A stretch of 57,359 nt of DNA from Oscillospiraceae bacterium (GTDB lineage: Bacteria; Bacillota; Clostridia; Oscillospirales; Ruminococcaceae): assembly GCA_017432285.1 (NCBI GenBank), contig JAFRJM010000021.1, positions 1 to 57,359 of the forward strand, written 5' to 3'. The notes under the pieces are model-generated. The model was not told where the DNA came from. It saw only the letters and a program-made list of their open reading frames with translations, and searched no databases. A program made the position numbers and the translations under genes. Positions 8,969-17,339 of this stretch are shown here, in pieces (the stretch's first letter is position 1; each line of letters starts with the position of its first letter).

Positions 8969-10183
8969 ATGGACGAGAATGAGAAAAACACAAACTTTTC
9001 CTTCGAACCGGAAGAAGAAAATACCGCTGCATGGGATGAACCGGTAGACGAGAACTTGGAAGCTGAGGAAGAGACTGAGAAGGAGGTCTCTGTTGAAGAA
9101 GTTCCCGCGGAACCTGAACAGGAGATCTCTCCTCCCAAAGCGGATGATGATTCCGTTTCCAATGAGGATTTCGACTTCGACGCAGCCGTTACAGAACAGA
9201 TAACGGCTCAGATCGAAGCATTTTACAGCGCCCAGGAGGCAAAAGAGCAGAATTCTGCCGGTGAAGCTCCTGCTTCAAATGCTCAGAAACCAGCAAAAAA
9301 AGACGCTTCTGAGCAGACATCAAAAGCTCGAAAAGAGGAAATAAGGAAAAAACGAGCCAGCAGAAAAGAATCTGAGAACAAAAAGAAAAAAAGAATGCGC
9401 AGATTGCTGTTCTTCGGCGTGATTTTCCTTATTGCATTCGTCATCGGCATCACGGCTCTGGTAGACCTGGTCCGTGTGTTGGTCAGAGGAAGGACATATA
9501 ATGTCGGTCCTCTCCCACGAGATGAAGTCATAATACACACTGTTCCCGTTTATTATGATTACACTCAGCCGGTATATGAATCCTCACCTGTCCAAGACAG
9601 TTATTTCGCAAATGCGCTGTTCTTGGGTGACACGCGTGTCCAGTGCCTAGATCTCTATGGGGTCGGCAATTTCAAGACATTGCTCTACGGAACGTCGATT
9701 AACGTATCGAATGCATTGTCCTATGACTGCAAGAGTTCGGATGGTACAGACGGAACACCTAACGATAAAGTGCTTCTCAATGATTATGACAAGATCTACC
9801 TGAACTTCGGTATCAATGAACTGGGCTGGCCAAACTCTGACTCGTTCGCTACCAACTACAGATTGCTTGTAGAGGAGCTGAAAGCCAAATGTCCTAACAG
9901 TGTGATCTACATCTGCAACATCATGCCAATCTCCAGACTGCGCGACGGAAAGAATCAATACGTCACCAACGACAGGATAAAATCATACAATGATCTCCTT
10001 CAGACTGTCGCCGAAGACACCAAGACCTATTATCTGAACTGCTACGAATGTATTGTCGATGAAGAAGGCTTCCTGCCTGCAGAACTGAACAGCGATGGTA
10101 TCAACCTGTACGAAGAAGGCTGTCAGATCTGGTACAATTACCTTAAATCTCATACTGTAAATCCGGAGGATTATTCAAATTGA
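8969..10183 (+). CDS. Single-pass membrane protein with SGNH/GDSL hydrolase-like extracellular domain, catalytic residues altered
   Basis: Residues 1-120 are acidic and low in complexity, 120-145 very basic, 146-172 a membrane helix, and the rest an SGNH-like domain. The block I position reads FLGDT (222 Thr where the nucleophile Ser of GDS is expected). Block III is intact (GINELG, Asn283). Block V reads DGINL (376-379), with Asn where the catalytic His is expected. SGNH enzymes usually de-esterify cell-wall or polysaccharide acyl groups, but this copy has lost the Ser and His by simple alignment, so it may bind rather than cleave. It is followed by a DUF4358 lipoprotein with a four-base overlap, implying a joint envelope role. 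The start appears leaderless. Confidence 0.8.
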   Translation: MDENEKNTNFSFEPEEENTAAWDEPVDENLEAEEETEKEVSVEEVPAEPEQEISPPKADDDSVSNEDFDFDAAVTEQITAQIEAFYSAQEAKEQNSAGEAPASNAQKPAKKDASEQTSKARKEEIRKKRASRKESENKKKKRMRRLLFFGVIFLIAFVIGITALVDLVRVLVRGRTYNVGPLPRDEVIIHTVPVYYDYTQPVYESSPVQDSYFANALFLGDTRVQCLDLYGVGNFKTLLYGTSINVSNALSYDCKSSDGTDGTPNDKVLLNDYDKIYLNFGINELGWPNSDSFATNYRLLVEELKAKCPNSVIYICNIMPISRLRDGKNQYVTNDRIKSYNDLLQTVAEDTKTYYLNCYECIVDEEGFLPAELNSDGINLYEEGCQIWYNYLKSHTVNPEDYSN

Positions 10184-10647
10184 AAAAAACATTAGTTATC
10201 ATTTTTGCATTTGTTATGTTATTTGCTCTTGTCTCCTGCGGCGAGTCCAAACCCAGTTTCACGATGGACACAAAAGCACTGGTAGATGATCTCCACAAAG
10301 CTCAGCTTTTCCTTGATACTTTAACCCCGATCTCAGAAAACGCACTCAACAAGGTCATAGGGGTCAAGACAGACCACATAGTAGAGTTCACATATGAGAT
10401 GGGAACCGGTGTTACCGGTGAAGAGCTCTGCGTTATCACATGTGACAGCGAAGAAGCTGCAAAAGAAGTATTCGAACAGGTCAAAGCTCACAGAGACGAT
10501 TACATCAAACAGTATGAAAGCTATGCTCCGGATGCCATCCCACGTATGGAATATGCAGTATTGGAACAGAAAGGTGTATATGTCGTATACGTTGCTGCTG
10601 AAGCAAATACAATGGCAGTATCAATCTGCGGCGATTACCTTAAATAG
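10180..10647 (+). CDS. DUF4358-type lipoprotein
   Basis: The 155-residue product starts with a lipoprotein signal peptide (basic MKK, hydrophobic core, lipobox ALVSC) and should be lipid-anchored outside the membrane. The remainder resembles DUF4358 proteins, small lipoproteins of unknown function that often accompany SGNH-type genes in clostridia. The start codon is TTG, overlapping the stop of the upstream gene as TTGA, so translation is coupled. A strong terminator follows. Function is unknown; partnership with the upstream membrane protein is inferred from overlap. Confidence 0.75.
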   Translation: MKKTLVIIFAFVMLFALVSCGESKPSFTMDTKALVDDLHKAQLFLDTLTPISENALNKVIGVKTDHIVEFTYEMGTGVTGEELCVITCDSEEAAKEVFEQVKAHRDDYIKQYESYAPDAIPRMEYAVLEQKGVYVVYVAAEANTMAVSICGDYLK

Positions 10648-10663
10648 TCTTCAACAAACAATA

Positions 10664-10695
10664 AAGCACAGGACAATGTCCTGTGCTTCTTTTTT
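10664..10695. terminator. Bidirectional intrinsic terminator between convergent genes
   Basis: AAGCACAGG pairs with CCTGTGCTT around a short loop, with CTTTTTT on the plus side and TTTATT on the minus side. It separates the lipoprotein gene from the convergent membrane protein gene. Confidence 0.88.
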
Positions 10696-10706
10696 ATACT
10701 CAGTTT

Positions 10707-11432
10707 TTATGCGTTCTCTGGTTCCTCGTAGTTCCTTACAGCTACGATGTGATATTCTTCTCCGTCACGCTCAATAACGTAAGTCATATTTTTGACGAAT
10801 ATCAATTTATCCTCAGTGTTAGCTGCTGGATCCAGAATAATGCTTTGGTCATACTGCATATATGCTACTGTCAGGATACGTTTCTTTCCGTCTCTTTCGA
10901 TATTAGTTATCTGCGGTATGCTGTTTCCAATCAAGCTCGTGATCGGAATGATATAGGTATCGGTTTCCGTATCATATACGAACGTCAGATCGGCATCTAC
11001 GACATTTGCGTGTTCCCTCAGATTGTCCTCCCCGTACATCTTCGAAAAGTACCTGTCCACTTCGACAGAAGGAATCATCATTTGATCGTATTCGTTCTTG
11101 GTATACTTTTCCGTATCTTCTCTCTGAAGCACCGCCCAAATCGCTGATTCAACCAATATATTGTTGTCTGCTTCGTCCACCGATTCAAATGGTACAGGAT
11201 TCAGTCCTACCAGCGGAGAAATAAGCTGCGTGTAAGCATCCACATCATCTGCCGGGTTCAGTTTACTGTTGATAGCCCTGGCAGCCAGTGTAACAACAGA
11301 AATGACACCAATCACAGCAAACAGCAGGAAAATGAAGCCGCGTATCTGTCTTGCCCTGCGTTTGCGCCGCTTGACACGCTGCAGTATTTTTTGCTGATCT
11401 ATAGATTTTTTGTTTTTCTGGCTTTTTGCCAT
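10707..11432 (-). CDS. Uncharacterised single-pass membrane protein
   Basis: A basic N-terminus of about 35 residues rich in Lys and Arg leads into one membrane helix (about 33-55) and an extracellular domain of some 180 residues. No family is recognised. The domain contains long beta-like stretches ending in a repeated hydrophobic/charged pattern (YVIERDGEEYHIVAVR). The ATG at 11432 is chosen because GAGGAAG lies upstream; a longer start at 11477 would overlap the preceding gene. It follows the RDD-family gene directly and probably shares its transcript with SppA. Confidence 0.65.
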   Translation of the reverse strand: MAKSQKNKKSIDQQKILQRVKRRKRRARQIRGFIFLLFAVIGVISVVTLAARAINSKLNPADDVDAYTQLISPLVGLNPVPFESVDEADNNILVESAIWAVLQREDTEKYTKNEYDQMMIPSVEVDRYFSKMYGEDNLREHANVVDADLTFVYDTETDTYIIPITSLIGNSIPQITNIERDGKKRILTVAYMQYDQSIILDPAANTEDKLIFVKNMTYVIERDGEEYHIVAVRNYEEPENA

Positions 11433-11454
11433 ATCAAACTTCCTCGTATATTTT

Positions 11455-12186
11455 TTAATAACTTCTGTATACCACACAGGTATCAGACAATCTGTCGTTC
11501 AGGGATCTGTGGTCTTTCCCCAGAACAAGAAGATTTCCCACAACTGTAAAATCAGACAGGAATTTGCCGAAAGACGCACGGAAAAATGACTGCCACCAAG
11601 TAAGTGGGCCTCCGGTATTCAGATCGACCACATTCAGGCGCAACGCCATCTTGCCCAATGTTGCCCCTGTCCATTTTACCATAAGAGTCTGATAGACGAG
11701 AACAAACAGGATCCAGAAACACATGCCCAGAGGGAGGTCAAAGAAGAACGGTCTGGACGCAAGATCACCAAAAAGGTTGGTGCTGGCTATAAAACCGCAC
11801 GTACCGATCACACCCTCAATTGCGAGATCAAGCATACGGGCGAAAAATCTCACCCAGAAGCCGCCCGGAAGCCAGTGATTTGCTTCATAAAGCTGTTCCG
11901 CCTGCGATTTCCACTCCCTGGGAATCTGAGCTGCTATTTCTTGTGGAGCAGACGTGTCATAATAGACGAATGTCTGGCTGCTTTCAGCGGTCTCTTGTGG
12001 GAGTTGTTCCTGTCTCTGGTCGTAAACCCTACTTTCTTCAGTGACTTCTTCACTCCAAGTCTCGTTGCTTTCCGGATAAGGAAGGACAGCAGGCCGTGCC
12101 TCCTGCGATTCGACTTGAACATAAGTCTCTTTGACTGCATCTTCCTGTCCCTCCGTATTCAAATTATTTATATAATTATCCTGCAT
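11455..12186 (-). CDS. RDD family membrane protein
   Basis: The first about 110 residues are polar and rich in Gln and Glu. The C-terminal half is an RDD domain with the diagnostic ARMLDLAIE at its first helix and the conserved GATLGKMALRLNVVD segment. About three membrane helices are visible. RDD proteins are integral membrane proteins of mostly unknown transport or ion-related role. The ATG at 12186 is within the 3' end of sppA (overlap of 11 bases) and has GGTGAGG upstream, so it is probably translated by coupling. A start at 12243 would overlap sppA further. Confidence 0.8.
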   Translation of the reverse strand: MQDNYINNLNTEGQEDAVKETYVQVESQEARPAVLPYPESNETWSEEVTEESRVYDQRQEQLPQETAESSQTFVYYDTSAPQEIAAQIPREWKSQAEQLYEANHWLPGGFWVRFFARMLDLAIEGVIGTCGFIASTNLFGDLASRPFFFDLPLGMCFWILFVLVYQTLMVKWTGATLGKMALRLNVVDLNTGGPLTWWQSFFRASFGKFLSDFTVVGNLLVLGKDHRSLNDRLSDTCVVYRSY

Positions 12187-13120
12187 AGAAACGAACCTCA
12201 CCGTTTCTCTCTTCCAGCATTTTCTTGAATGTCTGGGCATCACTCTGAGGTATAGCCCTTATGATATTGCCCAAAAGCGCTGAATACCACGCTTCCTCAG
12301 CTACGTACGGATAATCCTCATATTGAACGCCAAGCTCATCTTCAAAAGCATACAGGGAATCATCACATTCCATGATCTCATCTATAAGACCATTGTTCAG
12401 TGCCTGAGTCGCTGTGTATGATCTTCCGTCCGCGATCTTTCTCAGCTGACTGCGGTTGTAGCCGCGGGATTCCTGAACGATATCTAAGAACCTTTCATAA
12501 TACTCATCGACCTCAGACTGCAGAATATCTCTCTGCTCGTCAGTTAATGCGCTGTACATGTTGCCCATAGCCTTGTTTTCGGAGGAGCGGATATACTCTA
12601 CTTTGATTCCGAGCTTCTCAGCCAGTTCAGATATTTCCATGAGTTCCATGTAAACACCGATTGAACCTACCTCAGCTGTTCTCTCAGCAGTTATATAGTC
12701 CGCAGCTGCACCAATATAATAAGCTCCTGAAGCCATGAGGCTCATGCAGCCCGCTCTGATTGGACGCCCAGTCGTCTCCTTGTACTCCATTAATGCCTGA
12801 TATATCTTGTCTCCGTCATAGACATATCCGCCGGGGGAATCTATGGCGAGGAATATACCTTTATTTGCATCATCATTCATGATCGTATCGATGTATTCGC
12901 AAATGGCGTGAGTGGAAAGACTCACTTCGTTTCCAAAAACATCATATGATGTCTCGCCGATAGTTCCATATATCCCGATTACGGAAACATAAGGTTCATT
13001 TGTCAGTGAGCTGCCACGTCCAAAACCGGGAATAAATCCAGAATAGTTGAGGCCGACTATTCCGGTCAGGAGAACGATGACGCATACGATTGCAATTGAA
13101 ATGATCTGTTTGTTTTTCAT
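12176..13120 (-). CDS. sppA: Signal peptide peptidase SppA, short single-domain form
   Basis: This is a peptidase S49 protein of 314 residues anchored by one N-terminal membrane helix (6-24). The catalytic dyad is visible as Ser131 in SLMASGAYY and Lys183 in SSENKAMGN. The IDSPGG motif (about 94-98) precedes them. These proteases degrade cleaved signal peptides and some membrane proteins at the outer membrane face. The ATG at 13120 has GGAG upstream, and a promoter lies at 13154-13181. The gene heads an operon with the RDD and single-pass membrane protein genes. Confidence 0.9.
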   Translation of the reverse strand: MKNKQIISIAIVCVIVLLTGIVGLNYSGFIPGFGRGSSLTNEPYVSVIGIYGTIGETSYDVFGNEVSLSTHAICEYIDTIMNDDANKGIFLAIDSPGGYVYDGDKIYQALMEYKETTGRPIRAGCMSLMASGAYYIGAAADYITAERTAEVGSIGVYMELMEISELAEKLGIKVEYIRSSENKAMGNMYSALTDEQRDILQSEVDEYYERFLDIVQESRGYNRSQLRKIADGRSYTATQALNNGLIDEIMECDDSLYAFEDELGVQYEDYPYVAEEAWYSALLGNIIRAIPQSDAQTFKKMLEERNGEVRFYAG

Positions 13121-13153
13121 GTTAATCTCCGTGAATTGTTGCAAGTACACTAT

Positions 13154-13181
13154 ATTATACATTATTAATTATTATTTACAA
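13154..13181 (-). promoter_or_regulatory. Promoter of the sppA operon
   Basis: On the minus strand TTGTAA (13176-13181), a 16-base spacer and TATAAT (13154-13159) lie about 35 bases upstream of the sppA start. Confidence 0.65.
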
Positions 13182-13208
13182 CTTAACCACTATCTGCCAT
13201 TTTCAGTA

Positions 13209-13217
13209 TGATATAAT
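13209..13217 (+). promoter_or_regulatory. Extended -10 promoter of the lipoprotein / surface polysaccharide genes
   Basis: TGATATAAT is an extended -10 element 30 bases before the ATG of the plus-strand lipoprotein gene. No good -35 box is present at 16-18 bases, consistent with extended -10 dependence. Confidence 0.5.
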
Positions 13218-13247
13218 TAACCTACCGAAATGGAGGTATTCCCCTTT

Positions 13248-13742
13248 ATGAAAAAGTTTCGTTTGGTATTAGCAGTTATTATTATCCTAGCTATTCTTTC
13301 AGGCTGTTCTTCCAAAAAAGAGCCTGAACAGCAAAACAGCGGTCTGGAACCGTTACCTGAGATCCCTACATATGAAGGGACATCTGTTGCCGGTTCACCA
13401 TTTGTCGGAGCTTTCAAATGCAGCTGGTCCGCTCTTGAGCACAGCAGCACTGATGATCCATCGTGGGAAGGGCGGATCTCCACTTTCACATGCAAAGAAG
13501 ATGGCTCTTTCATTCTTGTTTTCAATTCCCTTGAAGAAACAGGCACGGTCTCTGTTTCGGGTACAGTGTCTGTTAAAGACGATATAGCTACCTGTACGAT
13601 AAAAGAGCGTTCATCTGATTCCTATCTGGGAAGCGACATTGAGACTTTCCAGCTTAAACTGATAGATGCGAATGAACTGAGATATAAAGGCGATCAGCAA
13701 GGGCTGGTCGCAGACCGCGACATCTTCACGAAAGAAGGATGA
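13248..13742 (+). CDS. Small lipoprotein of unknown function
   Basis: The 164-residue protein begins with MKKFR, a hydrophobic core and the lipobox ILSGC, so it should be a membrane-attached lipoprotein. The mature part looks like one small beta-rich domain (alternating strands such as GTVSVSGTVSVKDD). No family was recognised. The ATG at 13248 is preferred over an upstream in-frame start because GGAGG lies at a proper distance (13232-13236). The next gene begins at its stop codon, which suggests a shared function at the cell surface. Confidence 0.72.
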   Translation: MKKFRLVLAVIIILAILSGCSSKKEPEQQNSGLEPLPEIPTYEGTSVAGSPFVGAFKCSWSALEHSSTDDPSWEGRISTFTCKEDGSFILVFNSLEETGTVSVSGTVSVKDDIATCTIKERSSDSYLGSDIETFQLKLIDANELRYKGDQQGLVADRDIFTKEG

Positions 13743-13747
13743 CCTTA

Positions 13748-15070
13748 ATGGCTCTGGATTTTCTTATCCTTTATGAGCATATCGTACGTGAATTAGACTG
13801 TGACGCACTCCTTATGGCTGAGCTGCGTCGCAGAGGTTATTCTGTCGAACTTTTCCAGCTAATGGACAGAAAAAAGATCAAATACTTTTTCTGGAAAAAG
13901 CCAAAAGTCATAGTGACTTCCGCTATGTACGATAACGAGACGCTTAACTCATTTGTTTACAACAATGTTGGCAAAGTAGACCGCGTGGTTAACCTCCATT
14001 GGGAAGAAGTACTGAGCAGAGAACAGGAAGAAAGTAACTTCTATAACCTCAACGAGAATGCAGCAAAATGTGTTCATGTCTGCTGGGGCAAAGCTGCAAA
14101 AGACCGTATCGTAAAAAACGGTGTTCCAGAGAAAAACGCTGTCATTACCGGAGCTATCCATCTTGACTTCTTCCTGCCGCAGTTCGCTTCCCTGTTCAAA
14201 ACCAAGGAACAGCTTGCTGACGAGTTCGGTCTGGACAAAAACAAAAAATGGTTCTGCTATATCAGCTCTTTCTCATGTGCACAGATGGACGACAAGGAAA
14301 TAGCAGAACTCAACGATATGACCAACCTTGACTTTACTGGTTTCAAAGCTGTCGGCAACAGATCCATGAGAGTCACTCTGGACTGGTTTGACCGTCTTCT
14401 TGATGAACATCCGGAGATAGAGCTCATTTATAGACCTCATCCCAGCGAGTGGGATAGTCCTCCTCTTGCAGAGATGAGGCAGAAACACTCCAATTTTCAT
14501 GTGATCACCAACTATACGGTAAAGCAGTGGATAAAAGTCTGTGATCTGCTTGGGACATGGCTGAGCACATCGATAGCTGAGATATACTATGCAGGTAAAA
14601 ACTGTGTCGTCATACGTCCTGAGCGGCTCTATGATGACTACGATCCTGTGACCTATGAAGGATGCAATGCAGCAGATTCGTACGAAAAACTGAACGAATA
14701 TGTTACCAGTCCCTCAATGGAATTCCCGATAGATGTTCCTCTCCTTAAGAGCCACTATGATGTTATCGATGGATATCCTTCCTATATGCGCATATGTGAT
14801 CTTCTGGAAGAAGTATATAAGAATCCTCCGAGAGACCACCCGTTCTCGGAAGGATATAAGCCGCATTTCAACCTGATCAAATTCATCGCCTTATGGGTCT
14901 TTTCTGTGATGCGGTCCCTTCATATAAACCCTCACTGGTTTGACTTTTTAGGTATGAAGCTTACCGATACGGTTGAGAGGATGATAAACTACCACACCAA
15001 AGCCCATGTGGATCCGGAAGATCTGGAAAAACTAATTGATCAGATGAGATCTTGCATCGAGGAGAAGTAA
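13748..15070 (+). CDS. Putative surface polysaccharide biosynthesis protein, GT-B/CDP-glycerol-transferase-like fold
   Basis: The 440-residue protein has no signal peptide and looks like a two-Rossmann-domain (GT-B) sugar or polyol phosphate transferase. The C-terminal domain carries IYRPHPSEWDSP, similar to the H-P-x-E segment of CDP-glycerol glycerophosphotransferases and surface carbohydrate proteins. A later stretch, GTWLSTSIAEIYYAGKNCVVIRP, resembles the usual donor-site loop. Exact reaction is unknown. The ATG at 13748 is favoured by AAGAAGGA eight bases upstream; an ATG at 13739 (ATGA overlap with the lipoprotein gene) would add three residues. The LtaS-like membrane gene follows by six bases. 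Confidence 0.68.
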   Translation: MALDFLILYEHIVRELDCDALLMAELRRRGYSVELFQLMDRKKIKYFFWKKPKVIVTSAMYDNETLNSFVYNNVGKVDRVVNLHWEEVLSREQEESNFYNLNENAAKCVHVCWGKAAKDRIVKNGVPEKNAVITGAIHLDFFLPQFASLFKTKEQLADEFGLDKNKKWFCYISSFSCAQMDDKEIAELNDMTNLDFTGFKAVGNRSMRVTLDWFDRLLDEHPEIELIYRPHPSEWDSPPLAEMRQKHSNFHVITNYTVKQWIKVCDLLGTWLSTSIAEIYYAGKNCVVIRPERLYDDYDPVTYEGCNAADSYEKLNEYVTSPSMEFPIDVPLLKSHYDVIDGYPSYMRICDLLEEVYKNPPRDHPFSEGYKPHFNLIKFIALWVFSVMRSLHINPHWFDFLGMKLTDTVERMINYHTKAHVDPEDLEKLIDQMRSCIEEK

Positions 15071-15076
15071 CAAGAA

Positions 15077-15733
15077 ATGTCCAACGAATCCATTCAAAAG
15101 ATGTACCGGTTCGTATCATGGTCATTGATATATGCACTGGTCATCCCTGCATTCTGTACGGTGATACCTGAACTGCTTAGGTCAGGAAAACCAGACCTTA
15201 AAATGCTGGGCTATCTGTGGAATCACATGCTGACCTACAGATATGCTCTTCCGGTGTTTCTTTTCCTGTATATCTTCCTTCTTCTGCTTTCTTTGAAGCT
15301 CTCGGTTCCTACGCTTATCCTTCCTCTTATTTCCCTTGCATTTGGAACTGTCTCCTATGATCTTATTAATCTGAGAGGCACACCACTGCTGCCGAGCGAT
15401 TTCGCAAACATTATCAATGGAATAGTAGCCTTGGCAAAAGGTTATAAGATAAGAAAACCATCCGGTATATGGACCGTAGTGATAATAATTGCCGTTCTGT
15501 GGTTCATCACATTGTTTGCAAGGATACGTACATCATCTGTCAAAAAATGGGTAAAAGTCCTTCTCCTTATTTTCGCTATTGGTTCCCTTGTGGGCTGCGT
15601 CTTCTATTGCTCATCGATACTGTCAGATGCCGATATCCTCTCTCAGCTTGGAAGAGTAGACAGCGCAGGTATTGCAGATGCGTTTGAAAAAAACGGATTC
15701 TTCCCGGAATTCTTTGCAAGAATGTTCCTGTAA
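15077..15733 (+). CDS. LtaS-like polytopic membrane protein lacking the phosphoglycerol transferase domain
   Basis: The 218 residues contain about five membrane helices and the RGTPLLPSDF motif found after the membrane helices of lipoteichoic-acid-synthase-like sulfatase-fold proteins. The extracellular catalytic domain that normally follows (about 400 residues) is absent. The gene ends with a normal stop, and a strong terminator starts 20 bases later, so this is a complete stand-alone unit rather than a visible frameshift. A role as partner of the upstream transferase-like protein is inferred. Alternative: remnant of a once longer gene. Confidence 0.62.
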   Translation: MSNESIQKMYRFVSWSLIYALVIPAFCTVIPELLRSGKPDLKMLGYLWNHMLTYRYALPVFLFLYIFLLLLSLKLSVPTLILPLISLAFGTVSYDLINLRGTPLLPSDFANIINGIVALAKGYKIRKPSGIWTVVIIIAVLWFITLFARIRTSSVKKWVKVLLLIFAIGSLVGCVFYCSSILSDADILSQLGRVDSAGIADAFEKNGFFPEFFARMFL

Positions 15734-15752
15734 CATTTTATATTAGAAAGTT

Positions 15753-15784
15753 AAAACGCCCGGATCACGATCCGGGCGTTTTTT
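15753..15784. terminator. Strong bidirectional terminator
   Basis: AACGCCCGGATC pairs with GATCCGGGCGTT around CAC-type loop bases, with T-runs on both strands. It separates the LtaS-like gene from convergent nagB. Confidence 0.92.
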
Positions 15785-15800
15785 GATTCTTTAGCTAAGA

Positions 15801-16592
15801 TTACAGTCTCTCTGCTTTCTCAATATCGAGGAAGTATTTGTATGTGTCGACAGTGAGTTCTCCGCATGCTGCTTCATCGCAGGCAATAATGGCTCCGTTA
15901 TGCAGCTGAAGAGCACTGCATGTCCATTTCTGTGAAACACCGCCCTCTACTGTGGCAGCAAGAGCACGCGCCTTGTTATGGCCGTTGATGAGCACAAGGA
16001 CCTCTTTGGAATCTGTGACAGTTCCGATACCGACAGACAGTGCCTGTGCAGGAACTGCTTCAGGGTCATTTCCGAAGAAACGGGAGTTAACGATCCTTGT
16101 ATCAGTTGTCAAGTTTCTAAGGCCAGTGCGTGAGGTAAGTGAAGTATACGGCTCGTTGAACGCCAGGTGCCCATCTACTCCGATTCCTCCCATGAAGAGA
16201 TCGATGCCGCCATAAGATGCGATCTTCTCCTCATATTTTGCACACTCTTCCTCAGGATCCTCAGCCATTCCATTAAGAATGTTGATGTTCTCAGGCTTCA
16301 TGTCCACCAGATGATCGAAGAAATTGTCATGCATGAAATACCAGTAACTCTGATCATGCTCATGAGGAAGCCCAAGATACTCATCCATATTGAAAGTAAC
16401 TACATTGCTGAAGCTGAGCTCGCCTTCCTGATTCATACGAGCAAGTTCCTTATATACCCCAATAGGGCTTGATCCTGTCGGAAGTCCAAGCACGAACGGC
16501 CTGTCTTCTTTATGATTTCTAATTTTATTAGCGATATAGTTCGCTGCCCATTTGCACATATTGTCATAGTTTTCCTGAATAACTACTCTCAT
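15801..16592 (-). CDS. nagB: Glucosamine-6-phosphate deaminase
   Basis: The enzyme interconverts glucosamine 6-phosphate and fructose 6-phosphate plus ammonia. Length (263 residues) and motifs are canonical: LGLPTGSSP (phosphate loop), FNMDEYLGLP with the catalytic Asp, GGIGVDGHLAFNEP with the active-site Asp and His, and TVEGGVSQKWTCSALQLH. AGGAG precedes the ATG. It lies 16 bases behind a beta-helix acyltransferase-like gene, and both appear to be controlled by the glmS-type ribozyme upstream. That arrangement would turn nagB down when GlcN6P is abundant, opposite to a purely catabolic role and compatible with NagB acting in GlcN6P synthesis (inference). Confidence 0.97.
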   Translation of the reverse strand: MRVVIQENYDNMCKWAANYIANKIRNHKEDRPFVLGLPTGSSPIGVYKELARMNQEGELSFSNVVTFNMDEYLGLPHEHDQSYWYFMHDNFFDHLVDMKPENINILNGMAEDPEEECAKYEEKIASYGGIDLFMGGIGVDGHLAFNEPYTSLTSRTGLRNLTTDTRIVNSRFFGNDPEAVPAQALSVGIGTVTDSKEVLVLINGHNKARALAATVEGGVSQKWTCSALQLHNGAIIACDEAACGELTVDTYKYFLDIEKAERL

Positions 16593-16608
16593 TTTAATAC
16601 TCCTATTT

Positions 16609-17265
16609 TCAGATTTTTTCTGTTACTACGCCATTGTCTTTGTAAATGCTGTTTGCAGGCACTACGCCGCGCACACACGATGTGGGATAAACACTGCTGT
16701 TCCTCCCTATCACCGTCCCGGGATTGCACACTGCATTGCATCCGACTTCAACGTAGTCTCCAAGCATAGCCCCGAATTTCTTTATCCCGGTCTCGATGTT
16801 CTCTGTGCCGTTGTGGACCACTACCAGCTTTTTATCACTCTTAACATTGGATGTGATTGAGCCGGCACCCATATGGCTGTAGTACCCAAGTATTGAATCC
16901 CCGACATAGTTATAATGCGGTGTCTGAACGTGGTCAAAAAGGATCACATTTTTTAATTCCACAGAGTTCCCTACAACACAGCTCGCACCGACCAGCGCTG
17001 ATCCTCTGATAAACGCGCAGTGACGGACTTCTGTCTCCGGTCCGATGATACATGGAGCTCCCAGATATGCGGTCGGGAACACTTTCGCGGTCTTGTGGAC
17101 CCATACCTGAGGTTCTCTTTCTTCATAGTCATCCCCAAGCGTAGGACCGAGTTCAAGGATGAGATCCTTGATCCCTTTCAATGCTTCCCAGGGATAAGTG
17201 AATTGCTTCAGATAATCTGCAGCAAGCGTATGATCAAGGTCATACAAATCTTTAATTGTATACAT
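16609..17265 (-). CDS. Left-handed beta-helix acyltransferase-like protein (GlmU C-terminal type)
   Basis: After an alpha-helical start of about 55 residues, the protein is a hexapeptide-repeat left-handed beta-helix. The segment YNYVGDSILGYYSHMGAGSITSNVK corresponds to the acetyltransferase part of GlmU. The N-terminal pyrophosphorylase domain is missing, so this is a stand-alone 218-residue form. It may acetylate glucosamine 1-phosphate or a related amino sugar. The link with GlcN6P metabolism is strengthened by nagB immediately downstream and the ribozyme upstream. AGGAG lies five bases before the ATG. Confidence 0.78.
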   Translation of the reverse strand: MYTIKDLYDLDHTLAADYLKQFTYPWEALKGIKDLILELGPTLGDDYEEREPQVWVHKTAKVFPTAYLGAPCIIGPETEVRHCAFIRGSALVGASCVVGNSVELKNVILFDHVQTPHYNYVGDSILGYYSHMGAGSITSNVKSDKKLVVVHNGTENIETGIKKFGAMLGDYVEVGCNAVCNPGTVIGRNSSVYPTSCVRGVVPANSIYKDNGVVTEKI

Positions 17266-17284
17266 GTAAACTCCTAAATGTTGA

Positions 17285-17315
17285 TTTTCATAACAGCATA
17301 ATATGGTTAGGGGCA
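17285..17315 (-). promoter_or_regulatory. Leader hairpin between ribozyme and start codon
   Basis: On the minus strand ATGGTTA pairs with TAACCAT and continues with GGG/CCC, giving a stable stem between the ribozyme and the beta-helix gene. No U-run follows, so it is probably an RNA-stability or access element in the leader rather than a terminator. Confidence 0.4.
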
Positions 17316-17339
17316 GCCCTTAACCATTTTCTGTATGTA

